Positions 37,997 through 46,047 are shown, counted from the first letter of the stretch. The stretch: DNA of 64,000 nt from Peribacillus simplex (GCF_001578185.1 NZ_CP011008.1:3004001-3068000); one strand, 5' to 3'. Numbers and translations: made by a program. Notes: generated by a model not told the origin, from the letters alone.

Positions 37997-38121
37997 GTTG
38001 ATTGGAACGGAAGGTACGAGACTCCTGCGGGAAAAGCGCGTCTAGGGGAGACCCCGCAGGCGAAAGCCGAGGAGGCTCCCCGACCGCCCGCGGAAAGCGA
38101 GTGCCTGGAGTGGAAATCAAC
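37997..38121. repeat. GC-rich Bacillaceae dispersed repeat, about 125 bp
   Basis: Bounded by GTTGATT and AATCAAC, with internal CGAGACTCCTGCGGG, GAGACCCCGCAGGCG, CCGAGGAGGCTCCCCG and GCGGAAAGCGAGTGCCTGGA. I recognise this as a sequence present in many copies in Bacillaceae genomes; GC content is far above its surroundings and complementary blocks (CTCCTGCGGG / CCCCGCAGG; GAGGAG / CTCC) suggest a folded RNA or DNA. ORFs across it are spurious. Here it sits inside the IS, upstream of the transposase. Confidence 0.8.
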
Positions 38122-38185
38122 GGCCAAATTGTACAACTCATAAAAAATAGACAAACTCGTTTTCCTCGAGTTTGTCTACAGTCTG

Positions 38186-38212
38186 AAAGACCAACTAATT
38201 GTTGGTCTTTCA
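38186..38212 (+). repeat. Right 27-bp direct repeat (terminator copy 2)
   Basis: Identical in sequence and orientation to 36419-36445. It ends 2 bp before the dapF stop and acts as the dapF terminator on the minus strand. Confidence 0.9.
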
Positions 38213-38214
38213 AT

Positions 38215-39201
38215 TTATAATGTCGTTTTCAAATAACTTTGAACTTCATCCTGCAGCTTGGAGTATAAGCTTGTTTCCGATTCAAAAACCTGTTTTTCAA
38301 GCATTTTGAATTTTTCGGGCTGATCTAAGTTTATTTCAATCAATACCTTGAATTCATATGTTGCATTCCCGATTAAATCTATTGAATACTTTTGGCTTTC
38401 TTCATCATGATGGACGACGCATTTAACTTTTCCACCGTTATTATAGACAGATATTTCACTTTCCAACGAGTTAATTCCAACAGAGCATGTTACTAGGCTT
38501 GATGCTGACATCGCCGTTCCACATGCATTAGTGAAGCCTACTCCCCGTTCAAATGTCCGCACATAAATGCTCCCTGGTTCAAGCTCTTTCACAAAGCTGA
38601 CATTGACACCATCAGGGAAAAGCGCATTCGGTTGATTGACCTTTGTCGAAAGGTCTGCCTGCAAATCACTTTGCAAAACGTCACTATCGACGAGAGTGAT
38701 TAAATGTGGATTAGGAACCGCCAATGCCGAAAATAAAAGGGTATCATGAAGTTCCGGCATTGGTTCGTTTAGCAATTGTTCTTTTGCTAATACAAGAGGA
38801 AGATCCTTTACATTAAAACTTACCGGGGAAATTTCCACCTTGAAAGTCGGGATGCCCTCATAAATATCTTCCGTTTTCTCCACGAGTAGATTTGCCTTCA
38901 TCGTTTCCACAATCATTTTATCGAGCCCTAGAACGTCGTTCGCATAACGCGCAACACAGCGAAGTCCATTGCCACACATCGAAGCTTCCGATCCATCCGC
39001 ATTAAAGACACGCATCCGGCAATCAGCCTGTTCACTTTCCATTACAAACAAAATACCGTCCGCTCCAAGCTTTTCCCTATTGCATAGGGCCTTCGCGAAA
39101 TTTTTTCGCTCTTCTTCAGTAAACGTCAAGGCCGTAGTCAATTCATCAATTATTAAGAAATCATTACCTGATCCATGGCTTTTTAAACCTTCAATAATCA
39201 T
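38215..39201 (-). CDS. dapF: Diaminopimelate epimerase, long form
   Basis: 328 aa. Converts LL- to meso-diaminopimelate for lysine and peptidoglycan. Start GSGNDFLIIDE, first catalytic Cys in SMCGNGLRC, second in FTNACGTAMSAS. The usual DapF ends around residue 280; this protein has about 45 additional residues (NLDQPEKFKMLEKQVFESET...), probably helical. Convergent with ligD across the IS. Family call is firm; the tail is unexplained. A GAGGATGTGACAGG sequence precedes ATG 39201. Confidence 0.93.
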   Translation of the reverse strand: MIIEGLKSHGSGNDFLIIDELTTALTFTEEERKNFAKALCNREKLGADGILFVMESEQADCRMRVFNADGSEASMCGNGLRCVARYANDVLGLDKMIVETMKANLLVEKTEDIYEGIPTFKVEISPVSFNVKDLPLVLAKEQLLNEPMPELHDTLLFSALAVPNPHLITLVDSDVLQSDLQADLSTKVNQPNALFPDGVNVSFVKELEPGSIYVRTFERGVGFTNACGTAMSASSLVTCSVGINSLESEISVYNNGGKVKCVVHHDEESQKYSIDLIGNATYEFKVLIEINLDQPEKFKMLEKQVFESETSLYSKLQDEVQSYLKTTL

Positions 39202-39334
39202 CCTGTCACATCCTCTAATATGCTGCTAGTCATTTATCATTTTTTAATATTCTATATCATAGCATTTTCAGAATGGATGTGTCATCGAGTAATTCACAAT
39301 AAATCCATTTTTTTCGTCAAAAATATACAATAAG

Positions 39335-39376
39335 AAGAGCGGTTGGAATAAGAGAGAACTCATTCCAACCGCTCTT
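39335..39376. terminator. Terminator of the purine permease gene
   Basis: AAGAGCGGTTGGAAT and ATTCCAACCGCTCTT, 15-bp perfect stem, 10 bp past the permease stop; read from either side. Confidence 0.9.
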
Positions 39377-39384
39377 CCATAATA

Positions 39385-40686
39385 TTAACCGAGCATACTG
39401 ATGATGAAATAGACGATAAACATTCCAGCACTCACATACATCGGGGCTGACACTTCTTTCGCCTTTCCGGTAACAAGCTTCAAGAACGGGTACAGAATGA
39501 AACCGAATGCCATTCCATCCGCGATACTGTATGTGAATGGAATGATCGTGATGATCATGATTGCAGGTATACTCTCGGTTAAATCGCTGAAATCCAGCTT
39601 TTTAATGTTTCCGAGCATCAAAATGCCAATAATAATTAAAATGGGGGCAATGGCGCTATCAGGGATCACTTTAATCACTGGTATAAACAGCAAGGATAGA
39701 ATGAATAGCAAACCCGTCACCACTGAAGTAAAACCGGTTCTGCCTCCAGATGCGATTCCTGCTGCGGTTTCAACTGTTGCAACGGTAGGGCTCGATCCGA
39801 ATATACCTGAAAATAAAACGGAAACACTTGTCGCCTGCAGCGACTTTTTATAGGCGTCCTGGCGGTTGATACTGTCTACATGCCCGTGTACAAGACCAAT
39901 ATTTTCAAAAACAAGAACCATCGTCATCGCAAATACACTTATCCAGAATTCAATTCGGTCCGCTTCCATGAACGATAATGAAAAGAAGAGATCGCCGTAG
40001 GAAGCTGTGTCTATGCCTGAAAAATGGATTTCCGATAGTTGAACCGTCCCGAAACAATAGGCAATAAGGCTACCTGCCAGGATGGTAATCATGAAGTTAC
40101 CGGGGACATTCTTGATGAATAGCGTGATTGCCAGTAAAAAGGTTAACACCGTTGCACACACTGCTGGATCGCTTAAATCTCCCAATGCGACGATAGATGA
40201 TGAACCTCCCGTGATTATCCCGCCCTTCTCGAGACCGATTAGCATCAAGAACAAGCCAAGACCAACAGATATGGCTTCTTTTATCGAACTTGGAATTGAC
40301 TCACTGATTAACTTAGAGTATTTTGTAAAAGCAATGACTACAAAAATAACCCCTGAGATAAACACAGCACCAAGCGCCGATTGCCAAGATAGACCCATCC
40401 CTTGAACCATGGTATAAGCAAAAAGGGCATTTACGCCCATTCCTGGAACGAGGAGGATTGGGACATTCGCCCAAATTCCTATCATGACACAGCTTAAAGC
40501 AGATAAAAGAATCGTGGCAATCACTGCACCATTAACTGGTATGCCTGCTTCCGATAAAATCAGGGAATTCACGATGAGTATATAGACTATCGTAAAATAG
40601 CCGACGACTCCAGCAAGGATTTCACGCTTTCCATTCGTTCCATAGTCTGAAAAATGGAAAAACGCTTCCAAGTTTAATTTCTTCAT
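39385..40686 (-). CDS. NCS2-family hypoxanthine/guanine permease (PbuG/PbuO-like)
   Basis: 433 aa with 12-14 membrane segments. AzgA-subfamily features: YFTIVYILIVNSLILSEAGI, VPGMGVNALFAYTMV, IGLEKGGI and SSPTVATVETAAGIASGGRT, which holds the substrate-binding region. Imports purine bases with protons. The 156-bp upstream region does not show the xpt-type purine riboswitch I looked for. Solitary gene. Confidence 0.92.
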   Translation of the reverse strand: MKKLNLEAFFHFSDYGTNGKREILAGVVGYFTIVYILIVNSLILSEAGIPVNGAVIATILLSALSCVMIGIWANVPILLVPGMGVNALFAYTMVQGMGLSWQSALGAVFISGVIFVVIAFTKYSKLISESIPSSIKEAISVGLGLFLMLIGLEKGGIITGGSSSIVALGDLSDPAVCATVLTFLLAITLFIKNVPGNFMITILAGSLIAYCFGTVQLSEIHFSGIDTASYGDLFFSLSFMEADRIEFWISVFAMTMVLVFENIGLVHGHVDSINRQDAYKKSLQATSVSVLFSGIFGSSPTVATVETAAGIASGGRTGFTSVVTGLLFILSLLFIPVIKVIPDSAIAPILIIIGILMLGNIKKLDFSDLTESIPAIMIITIIPFTYSIADGMAFGFILYPFLKLVTGKAKEVSAPMYVSAGMFIVYFIISMLG

Positions 40687-40796
40687 GTTGTATCCTTATA
40701 AAATTTATCCCTCGCCCACCCGTTTGTATTAGTGACAAACTACACTTCGCGATTTTATCAAAAAAAAGGATAAAAATAAATAGTATGGCTTAAAAT

Positions 40797-40830
40797 TTGA
40801 AAAAAACTGCCGGAAATAATCCCGACAGCT
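40797..40830 (-). terminator. Terminator of the carbonic anhydrase gene
   Basis: Minus strand CTGTCGGG-ATTATTT-CCGGCAG followed by TTTTTTTC. Confidence 0.85.
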
Positions 40831-40842
40831 TCGATAAATATA

Positions 40843-41415
40843 TTATTTTTGTTCTTCCGCATACCCATCGACTATCAATTCCAGCTTCCCTGTATCGGGT
40901 GAAATGATAAGACCATGTACAGGAATATTTTTAGGTATTAAAGGATGTCCTTTAATCACTTCCACACTTTTCTTAACACTTTCATAAACATCATCAAATC
41001 CGCGAAGCCAACTGCGAATATCTATTCCTGCAGCTCCAAGGGTATCGATGGTGCTCTGTGGAATATCACGTTCAACCATTTTCCCTACTACAGAATCTGC
41101 ATCTACTGATGCCATTCCACAGTCATGGTGAGGTATGACGAATACTTCATCTGCCTTTAGCTCATAAATGGCAATCAGGATACTCCGCATGACACTTCCA
41201 AATGGATGGGAGACGATTGCCCCGGCAGTCTTCAGGATTTTGACATCGCCATTTTTGATATTCAAGGATTTTGGCAATAGTTCAACGAGCCGAGTATCCA
41301 TACAGCTTATGATGACCATACGTTTCTCAGGGAACTTATCCGTTCTATACTTAACATAATCACCTTTTTCTACAAACTGTTCATTAAAATTAAGAATCTC
41401 ATTAAGTAAACTCAT
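40843..41415 (-). CDS. Beta-class carbonic anhydrase (YtiB-like)
   Basis: 190 aa. Interconverts CO2 and bicarbonate. Zinc ligands: Cys and Asp in ISCMDTRLVELL, His and Cys in VIPHHDCGMASV. I start at ATG 41415 (MSLLNEILNFNEQF), with AAAGGTGG just upstream; GTG 41424 in frame lies in that site. Confidence 0.9.
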   Translation of the reverse strand: MSLLNEILNFNEQFVEKGDYVKYRTDKFPEKRMVIISCMDTRLVELLPKSLNIKNGDVKILKTAGAIVSHPFGSVMRSILIAIYELKADEVFVIPHHDCGMASVDADSVVGKMVERDIPQSTIDTLGAAGIDIRSWLRGFDDVYESVKKSVEVIKGHPLIPKNIPVHGLIISPDTGKLELIVDGYAEEQK

Positions 41416-41503
41416 ATTTACCACCTTTTATTATGTAATCAATCTATGTATCCTTCTATAATTATATCAAATATTAAAAGGATTTGCTAAAGGATAACAC
41501 TAG

Positions 41504-42298
41504 TCAATTTGAACGATGATTTAGAGTGGCTGCACAAAACCCAAAGACGATGATTTTAGGGATTTCATCAACATTGGATGAAAAAGAAAGTATGGGGGTA
41601 TTTGTCTTGAATCGTCTCCCCCATTCCATAGGCATCCAACCTTCTTGGTATGAAACGATCTTTTCCCCATCTTTTGTGGCTATCTCAAAAGAATTCACAC
41701 TCCCCGGCGTTTGAATGGGCATCCATTCTGTGCCGTCTTCCTTATATATCATTCCATTGATCTTCACGAATGAACGATTTTCTTGATACGATCCAATAAG
41801 GCCGCCTTGATCATCCATGATCGTCATTTTATTGAAAAGCCCTCTTTTGATATGGTACTTGGCTAACAAGCGCCCCTCATTGTCCACCAGTTCATATCGC
41901 TTGGCCAGGAGCATCGACAAGAAATTGGGAATCATCCACATGAACCACTTCATATTCAAATCACGTATCTCGCCCATTAGAGATCCATCAGGTGCAAAGA
42001 GAAGCAGCCGCAATGTCGGTGCTGGCATAAAAGTCAATAAAACATGTTCATTTTTTAATAACCCGGCATTCGTCCCGACGAATTCATCAGGCAATTCCTT
42101 AATTCTACTTTCATATATCCTGTGACTGATAAATTGGACAATACTAAATAAAATAAAAGGAAACGTTATCAATAGTATATTGCCAGGTATCAACGAAAAA
42201 ATATGGCAAATGAAAAATACAACGGCCAAAACAAGAGATATCCAAGAGGCATTGAAATTTGAATTGCTCGTTTTTTGATAATATTCGCGTATATTCAT
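41504..42298 (-). CDS. Membrane-anchored protein of unknown function
   Basis: 264 aa. Two membrane helices at about 17-35 and 38-58 (LVLAVVFFICHIFSLIPG, ILLITFPFILFSIVQFISH), then a soluble beta-rich region with repeated strand-turn motifs (LRLLLFAPDGSLMGEIRDL, KMTIMDDQGGLIGSYQENRS, MIYKEDGTEWM). The strand pattern is reminiscent of tubby/LURP-one-like barrels, a guess. Single gene with no telling neighbours. Confidence 0.7.
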   Translation of the reverse strand: MNIREYYQKTSNSNFNASWISLVLAVVFFICHIFSLIPGNILLITFPFILFSIVQFISHRIYESRIKELPDEFVGTNAGLLKNEHVLLTFMPAPTLRLLLFAPDGSLMGEIRDLNMKWFMWMIPNFLSMLLAKRYELVDNEGRLLAKYHIKRGLFNKMTIMDDQGGLIGSYQENRSFVKINGMIYKEDGTEWMPIQTPGSVNSFEIATKDGEKIVSYQEGWMPMEWGRRFKTNTPILSFSSNVDEIPKIIVFGFCAATLNHRSN

Positions 42299-42484
42299 AT
42301 TCTGCTCTTTTCCTCACCCCTTACAAGAAAGTTTGCCGCCTTAAGCGAACATTAATTAGCAGTACTACAAGCCGCCCGTCTTTCACTTCCTAAAGTGCAT
42401 TGAAGTTGTTATCATATTACTTTATTCGCTTTAATATGATCTATTCCCTTTTTAATGAAGGGCAATTCCCAACATGGTTCATAT

Positions 42485-42513
42485 AAAAAAGGACTCCAAA
42501 TACGGAATCCTTT
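42485..42513 (-). terminator. Terminator of the DUF4870 gene
   Basis: AAAAGGACTCC and GGAATCCTTTT with one mismatch; minus strand ends in TTTTTT. Confidence 0.75.
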
Positions 42514-42522
42514 TACATCATT

Positions 42523-42843
42523 CTATAAAATCCTAAAAATTAAGGGGAACCTGTAATCCGTTCCTTCATAAGCCCTTACAGCAGCAATGATGGTGAATAC
42601 GACTAAAGCTATCCCGATAACCGGCAATAGCAAGAATCCAATCAATACTATAGTAAGTATCCCTGCAACTATTGAATATACAGTGTAGGAAATGAAAAAA
42701 TTCAGGTATTCCCTTCCATGATAATCCACAAATTGTGACGAGTCCTTTTTCAATAACCAAATCACTAAAGGACCGATAAATGCTGTAAAAAAGCTGATTA
42801 CATAAATAAGGGCAGCAAACACTTTCTCATCTTTAGTAGGCAT
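42523..42843 (-). CDS. DUF4870 small membrane protein
   Basis: 106 aa with three to four hydrophobic segments. The family hallmark is ISFFTAFIGPLVIWLLKKDS followed by QFVDYHGREYLNFFISY. Function unknown; related proteins appear as Tic20-like domains. ATG 42843 follows GAGGAGGAGAAGAC. Confidence 0.85.
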   Translation of the reverse strand: MPTKDEKVFAALIYVISFFTAFIGPLVIWLLKKDSSQFVDYHGREYLNFFISYTVYSIVAGILTIVLIGFLLLPVIGIALVVFTIIAAVRAYEGTDYRFPLIFRIL

Positions 42844-43065
42844 AGTGTCTTCTCCTCCTCTCTCATATTAATAATTACGAATCAGTTGAAAAATAGTTTC
42901 ATTTTCCTTTCATTATATTCGAAAAAAGTAAAAATGGACTGCCTTTTCTTCATGAAACCCTATTGGCAATACATTTAACGAAAAATCCGAACATGTTCAT
43001 CCGTCTTGTGCATACAGATTAAATAATGGATTGTCCCATACCTTCTAGAATGGAGTGATGTTTTT

Positions 43066-43848
43066 TTGCTGAACGATTTTCAAGCCTTCATCCTTGGAAT
43101 CATTCAAGGCTTGACTGAGTTTTTACCTATTTCAAGTACTGGACATTTATATTTAGGACGGCATATATTCCATCTTGACGAGGCCGGCATTTTTCTTGAT
43201 ACCATGCTCCATATCGGTACATTGCTGGCATTATTGGTCGTCTACAAGAATGACATTATTTCGGTTTTGAAAAACCCTTTCTCCAAAATGACTCTGCTTC
43301 TCATTGCAGGGACGATCCCTGCAGTGATTGCCGGCATTTTACTTGGGGATTGGTTTGATGGCCTTTCAAAAACAGGGGTGACCATTGGCTGGGAATTTTT
43401 AGTGACCGGGCTGATTTTATGGGTAGCGGACGGTGTAAAAAAAGGTGGCAAGTCAATTAATGAAATTTCCATTAAGGATGCCCTGATCATCGGTACTTTC
43501 CAAGCTGCTGCCATCATGCCTGCTCTTTCGCGTTCCGGCCTAACGATAGCCGCAGGGCTCTTTTGCAGGCTTGATAGGGCCACGGCAGCTTATTTTTCCT
43601 TCTTGCTTTCAATTCCAGCCATTACGGGGGGCATTATATTTCAGATGAAACCAATAATTACAGGAGAAGTTCAACGGCTTCCAGTCACTGCGCTTTTCGT
43701 TGGTACCCTAGCCGCAGCAATCTTTGGTTATATTGCTGTAGTATGGATGATCGATTTCTTAAAAAAGCGTTCACTGAAAATATTCTCCATTTATGTATGG
43801 GCCCTCGGGGCAATCATTTTATTCATGCAATTCACAGGGAAGTTTTAA
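43066..43848 (+). CDS. uppP: Undecaprenyl-diphosphatase UppP (BacA)
   Basis: 260 aa membrane enzyme with about eight helices that recycles undecaprenyl pyrophosphate for wall synthesis; overexpression gives bacitracin resistance. Active-site motifs GLTEFLPISSTGHLYLG (Glu) and MPALSRSGLTIAAG (Ser/Arg). Starts at TTG 43066 behind TGGAGTGATG. A single gene; no obvious terminator, only a TCAAATTTCA/TGAAATTTGA hairpin at 43922-43960 without a T tract. Confidence 0.94.
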   Translation: MLNDFQAFILGIIQGLTEFLPISSTGHLYLGRHIFHLDEAGIFLDTMLHIGTLLALLVVYKNDIISVLKNPFSKMTLLLIAGTIPAVIAGILLGDWFDGLSKTGVTIGWEFLVTGLILWVADGVKKGGKSINEISIKDALIIGTFQAAAIMPALSRSGLTIAAGLFCRLDRATAAYFSFLLSIPAITGGIIFQMKPIITGEVQRLPVTALFVGTLAAAIFGYIAVVWMIDFLKKRSLKIFSIYVWALGAIILFMQFTGKF

Positions 43849-44049
43849 AGGAAGCATCAAGTTACCCTTGAAAAATCGGGCGAAGAAATCAGTTTTTCAT
43901 GAAAAAAAGCAAGCGTTTGCCTTCAAATTTCACCCTTCATAAAAAAGTTGAAATTTGACGAAAAAAAAAGGCAAAAAACCTATTCCCAAACCGATTTTTT
44001 TTTAGTATTATACCTTCGTAAGGGTCTTTTGATTTGTATAATTTCTGAC

Positions 44050-44200
44050 AATAAAAATAGGGAAGGCAAATGGTGCGCCACCGGTTTCCGGTTCTAGTGG
44101 GTTCGATTCCCACCCCGAAATTTTTTGATGAACGACTTAAAAAATTTCGAGGGTGGGCAGCGACTACGCATAAGAACTGCCCTCAAACGGAGGGACGGAA
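44050..44200 (+). promoter_or_regulatory. Structured leader of the GNAT gene, candidate translational switch
   Basis: A TATAAT box at 44037-44042 (weak -35 near 44015) should start a leader near 44050. Hairpins: GGTG-CGC-CACC (44072-44082), ACCGG-TTT-CCGGT (44080-44092), GTGGG-TTCGATT-CCCAC (44097-44113), identical in form to a tRNA T arm. CCCACCC CGAAATTTTTT (44109-44126) alternatively pairs with AAAAAATTTCG A GGGTGGG (44139-44157). GGGCAG (44155-44160) can pair with CTGCCC (44177-44182); CCCTC (44180-44184) can instead pair with GAGGG (44190-44194), part of the Shine-Dalgarno. Each helix excludes the next. Confidence 0.6.
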
Positions 44201-44755
44201 ATGTTAAAAAAGAGAGATTTCACAGATTGTTTTTCTCTTTATGAACAAATGACGCATCCAGATGTCTTCCCTTTCGTGCGCCATAAAGTAGATTCATATG
44301 AAGAATATGTTTTCATTACTAAGCAAACGATCGAGGCAGAAGATTCTGGGGAACTCATTTCACGAACAATCTTGGATGAATGGGAAAATCCCATCGGTTG
44401 TATTTCTTTATACGATATTGAAGATGGTGCAGGTTTCTTAGGCACATGGCTTGGCAAGCCTTTTCACGGGAAAGGGTATAATGCCATTGCAAAGGACGCT
44501 TTCTTTAAAGAGCTTTTTTTCGAGCTCGGTTTGGAAACAGTATTCATGCGTATTCGCAAAAAAAATATTCGCTCGATTAAAGCCGCGGAAAAGCTTCCCT
44601 ATGCTGTTAATGCCAACGAAACAAGAAAGTCTCTCTATGATCAGATCAATCATGAAGGAGATATCTTCGATTTGTATGAAATCCCGAAAGATTTATACAC
44701 CTTTCATATCCTTAGACAGCATGATGATGACGAACAGCAGTTACTTGAAGCATAA
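44201..44755 (+). CDS. GNAT-family N-acetyltransferase (RimJ/RimL-like)
   Basis: 184 aa. N-terminal KKRDFTDCFSLYEQMTHPDV, CoA-binding region FLGTWLGKPFHGKGYNAIAK and VFMRIRKKNIRSIKAAEKLP are typical. An unusual C-terminal tail rich in Asp/Gln (RQHDDDEQQLLEA) follows. Substrate unknown; the relatives include ribosomal-protein and aminoacyl acceptors. ATG 44201 follows GGAGGGACGG, which is the site sequestered in the leader. A terminator follows, so it is monocistronic. Confidence 0.85.
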   Translation: MLKKRDFTDCFSLYEQMTHPDVFPFVRHKVDSYEEYVFITKQTIEAEDSGELISRTILDEWENPIGCISLYDIEDGAGFLGTWLGKPFHGKGYNAIAKDAFFKELFFELGLETVFMRIRKKNIRSIKAAEKLPYAVNANETRKSLYDQINHEGDIFDLYEIPKDLYTFHILRQHDDDEQQLLEA

Positions 44756-44805
44756 AACGAAAAGCATTTTAAGATGGCTTTGTTTATCTTTTCATATAAT
44801 GGTCA

Positions 44806-44837
44806 GGAGCTTCCAATATTGGAAAGCTCTTTTTTCC
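44806..44837 (+). terminator. Terminator of the GNAT gene
   Basis: GAGCTTCCAATATTGGAAAGC-type hairpin followed by TCTTTTTT; one-base bulge in the right arm. Confidence 0.82.
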
Positions 44838-44961
44838 ATTTTCACAGGATGTTTAGGAAAGATTACTACAATTCCCTATTCATTTCAGGGATATTTTTTT
44901 ATAATGAATACAATTGACCCATTCCAAAATATATTCAAAGAGTCATTGAAAGGACCTAATC

Positions 44962-45354
44962 ATGAAAAAAACATTTGCTTTTATCGTGCAGCTTATCATG
45001 CTGCTCATCATTTGCAAGCTCGGCTATTATTTAGCCACTTTACTTCATTTACCTATTCCAGGCAACGTCATCGGCATGATTCTGTTATTCAGTTTATTAC
45101 AGATGAAGGTTATAAAAGTTGAGTGGATCGATCTTACTTCAGGATTTTTGGTAAAGCACCTAGCCTTTTTCTTCATTCCAATTTCAATCAGTTTAATGAC
45201 CATGGGATGGCTTTTCATGGAATTCGGTTTGCCATTGGCACTTACATTGGGAGTCAGCCTGATATTTGGATTCATCGTTTCGGCTTGGGCTGTTCAAAAG
45301 TTATCCAATAGAGGAGAGGTTAAGCGGCATGACAGCGCTCATCACAACATATAG
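44962..45354 (+). CDS. CidA/LrgA-family holin-like protein
   Basis: 130 aa, four membrane helices. Typical CidA/LrgA: LGYYLATLLHLPIPGNVIG, FLVKHLAFFFIPISISLMTM. Members form oligomers in the membrane, affect autolysis, and in B. subtilis a homologous pair transports pyruvate. Overlaps the following cidB-like gene by 26 bp, so translation is coupled. ATG 44962 follows GAAAGGACC. Confidence 0.92.
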   Translation: MKKTFAFIVQLIMLLIICKLGYYLATLLHLPIPGNVIGMILLFSLLQMKVIKVEWIDLTSGFLVKHLAFFFIPISISLMTMGWLFMEFGLPLALTLGVSLIFGFIVSAWAVQKLSNRGEVKRHDSAHHNI

Positions 45355-46012
45355 CATCTTGATAACCATCCTTTCCTATTACATAGGAAGGAAAATATAT
45401 GCTAAACATCCATCACCTTTTACTACGCCCGTATTTTTCAGTACGGTTACAATCATTCTCGTACTGCTGATCAGCGGTTTGAACTTCGAAGATTATTCAC
45501 CGGGAAAAGACATCATCACCTATTTCTTGGGGCCAGCTACCGTTGCTTTGGCCGTACCACTTTATAAAAACAGGAAGATAATCGTTAAATATGCAATGCC
45601 GGCAATCAGCGGCATGATTTTTGGTCTTATGGTCACATTGATCATTGCCTTAGCCATTGCTAAAGCATTTTCACTTCCGCAGTTCATACTCCAAGGATTG
45701 GCGGTTAAATCAATTACAGTGCCAATCGCAGTAGAAATCACGGAACTTTATGGTGGTAATTCTAATATTTCAGCAGCCTTCGTCATTTTGACTGGGGTGC
45801 TGGGTACGATGATCGCTCCAAAAATGATGGATAAATTAAACATTACGATGCCCTTTGCGCGTGGTATCGCATACGGTACGATCGCTCATGGCCTTGGAAC
45901 GGCTCAAGCCGCTCAGGAAAGTGAGTTTACCGGGGCAGTCGCAGGTGCGGCAATGGCTATTGCAGGTATCCTCATTTCCTGTTTCTTTCCGTTTATAAGT
46001 CATTTTCTATAA
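45329..46012 (+). CDS. CidB/LrgB-family membrane protein
   Basis: 227 aa with about seven membrane helices. Family signature AVKSITVPIAVEITELYGGN and IAYGTIAHGLGTAQAAQESE. Partner of the CidA/LrgA protein. I use ATG 45329 (MTALITTYSILITIL) behind GGAGAGG; a TTG at 45266 would only add residues lying in the cidA coding end. Confidence 0.92.
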   Translation: MTALITTYSILITILSYYIGRKIYAKHPSPFTTPVFFSTVTIILVLLISGLNFEDYSPGKDIITYFLGPATVALAVPLYKNRKIIVKYAMPAISGMIFGLMVTLIIALAIAKAFSLPQFILQGLAVKSITVPIAVEITELYGGNSNISAAFVILTGVLGTMIAPKMMDKLNITMPFARGIAYGTIAHGLGTAQAAQESEFTGAVAGAAMAIAGILISCFFPFISHFL

Positions 46013-46047
46013 AAGAACCGCAACGTCAATGACGTTGCGGTTCTTTT
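46012..46047. terminator. Bidirectional terminator, cidB / DUF2639 gene
   Basis: AAAGAACCGCAACGTCA and TGACGTTGCGGTTCTTT form a long stem; it overlaps both stop codons. Confidence 0.93.

Larger units (their letters stand above)
36446..38185 (-). mobile_element. IS1182-family insertion sequence, intact
   Basis: About 1740 bp between 27-bp direct repeats. Ends carry inverted TGTAGACAAA (36449-36458 forward; 38171-38180 as complement), and because the repeat is itself palindromic the similarity extends as GGTCTTTCAGNNTGTAGACA. Inside are one transposase gene, a long hairpin near the left end, a hairpin GACAAACTCG/CGAGTTTGTC near the right end, and a GC-rich repeat. Exact outer limits are ambiguous by about 10-20 bp because of the palindrome. 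Confidence 0.85.

Noticed and set aside
37945-38220. Three overlapping ORFs of 69-77 codons with Arg/Ser/Gly-rich products
   Set aside because: They translate the GC-rich dispersed repeat in several frames; no Shine-Dalgarno, no family, and composition unlike neighbours.
40687-40842. Purine riboswitch upstream of the NCS2 permease
   Set aside because: The conserved loop sequences of the purine aptamer are absent.
43922-43960. Terminator after uppP
   Set aside because: The TCAAATTTCA/TGAAATTTGA hairpin is followed by A, not T, on the plus strand; a weak structure at most.
44071-44125. tRNA gene
   Set aside because: Only the T arm is present; no matching acceptor strand, D arm or anticodon arm can be folded.
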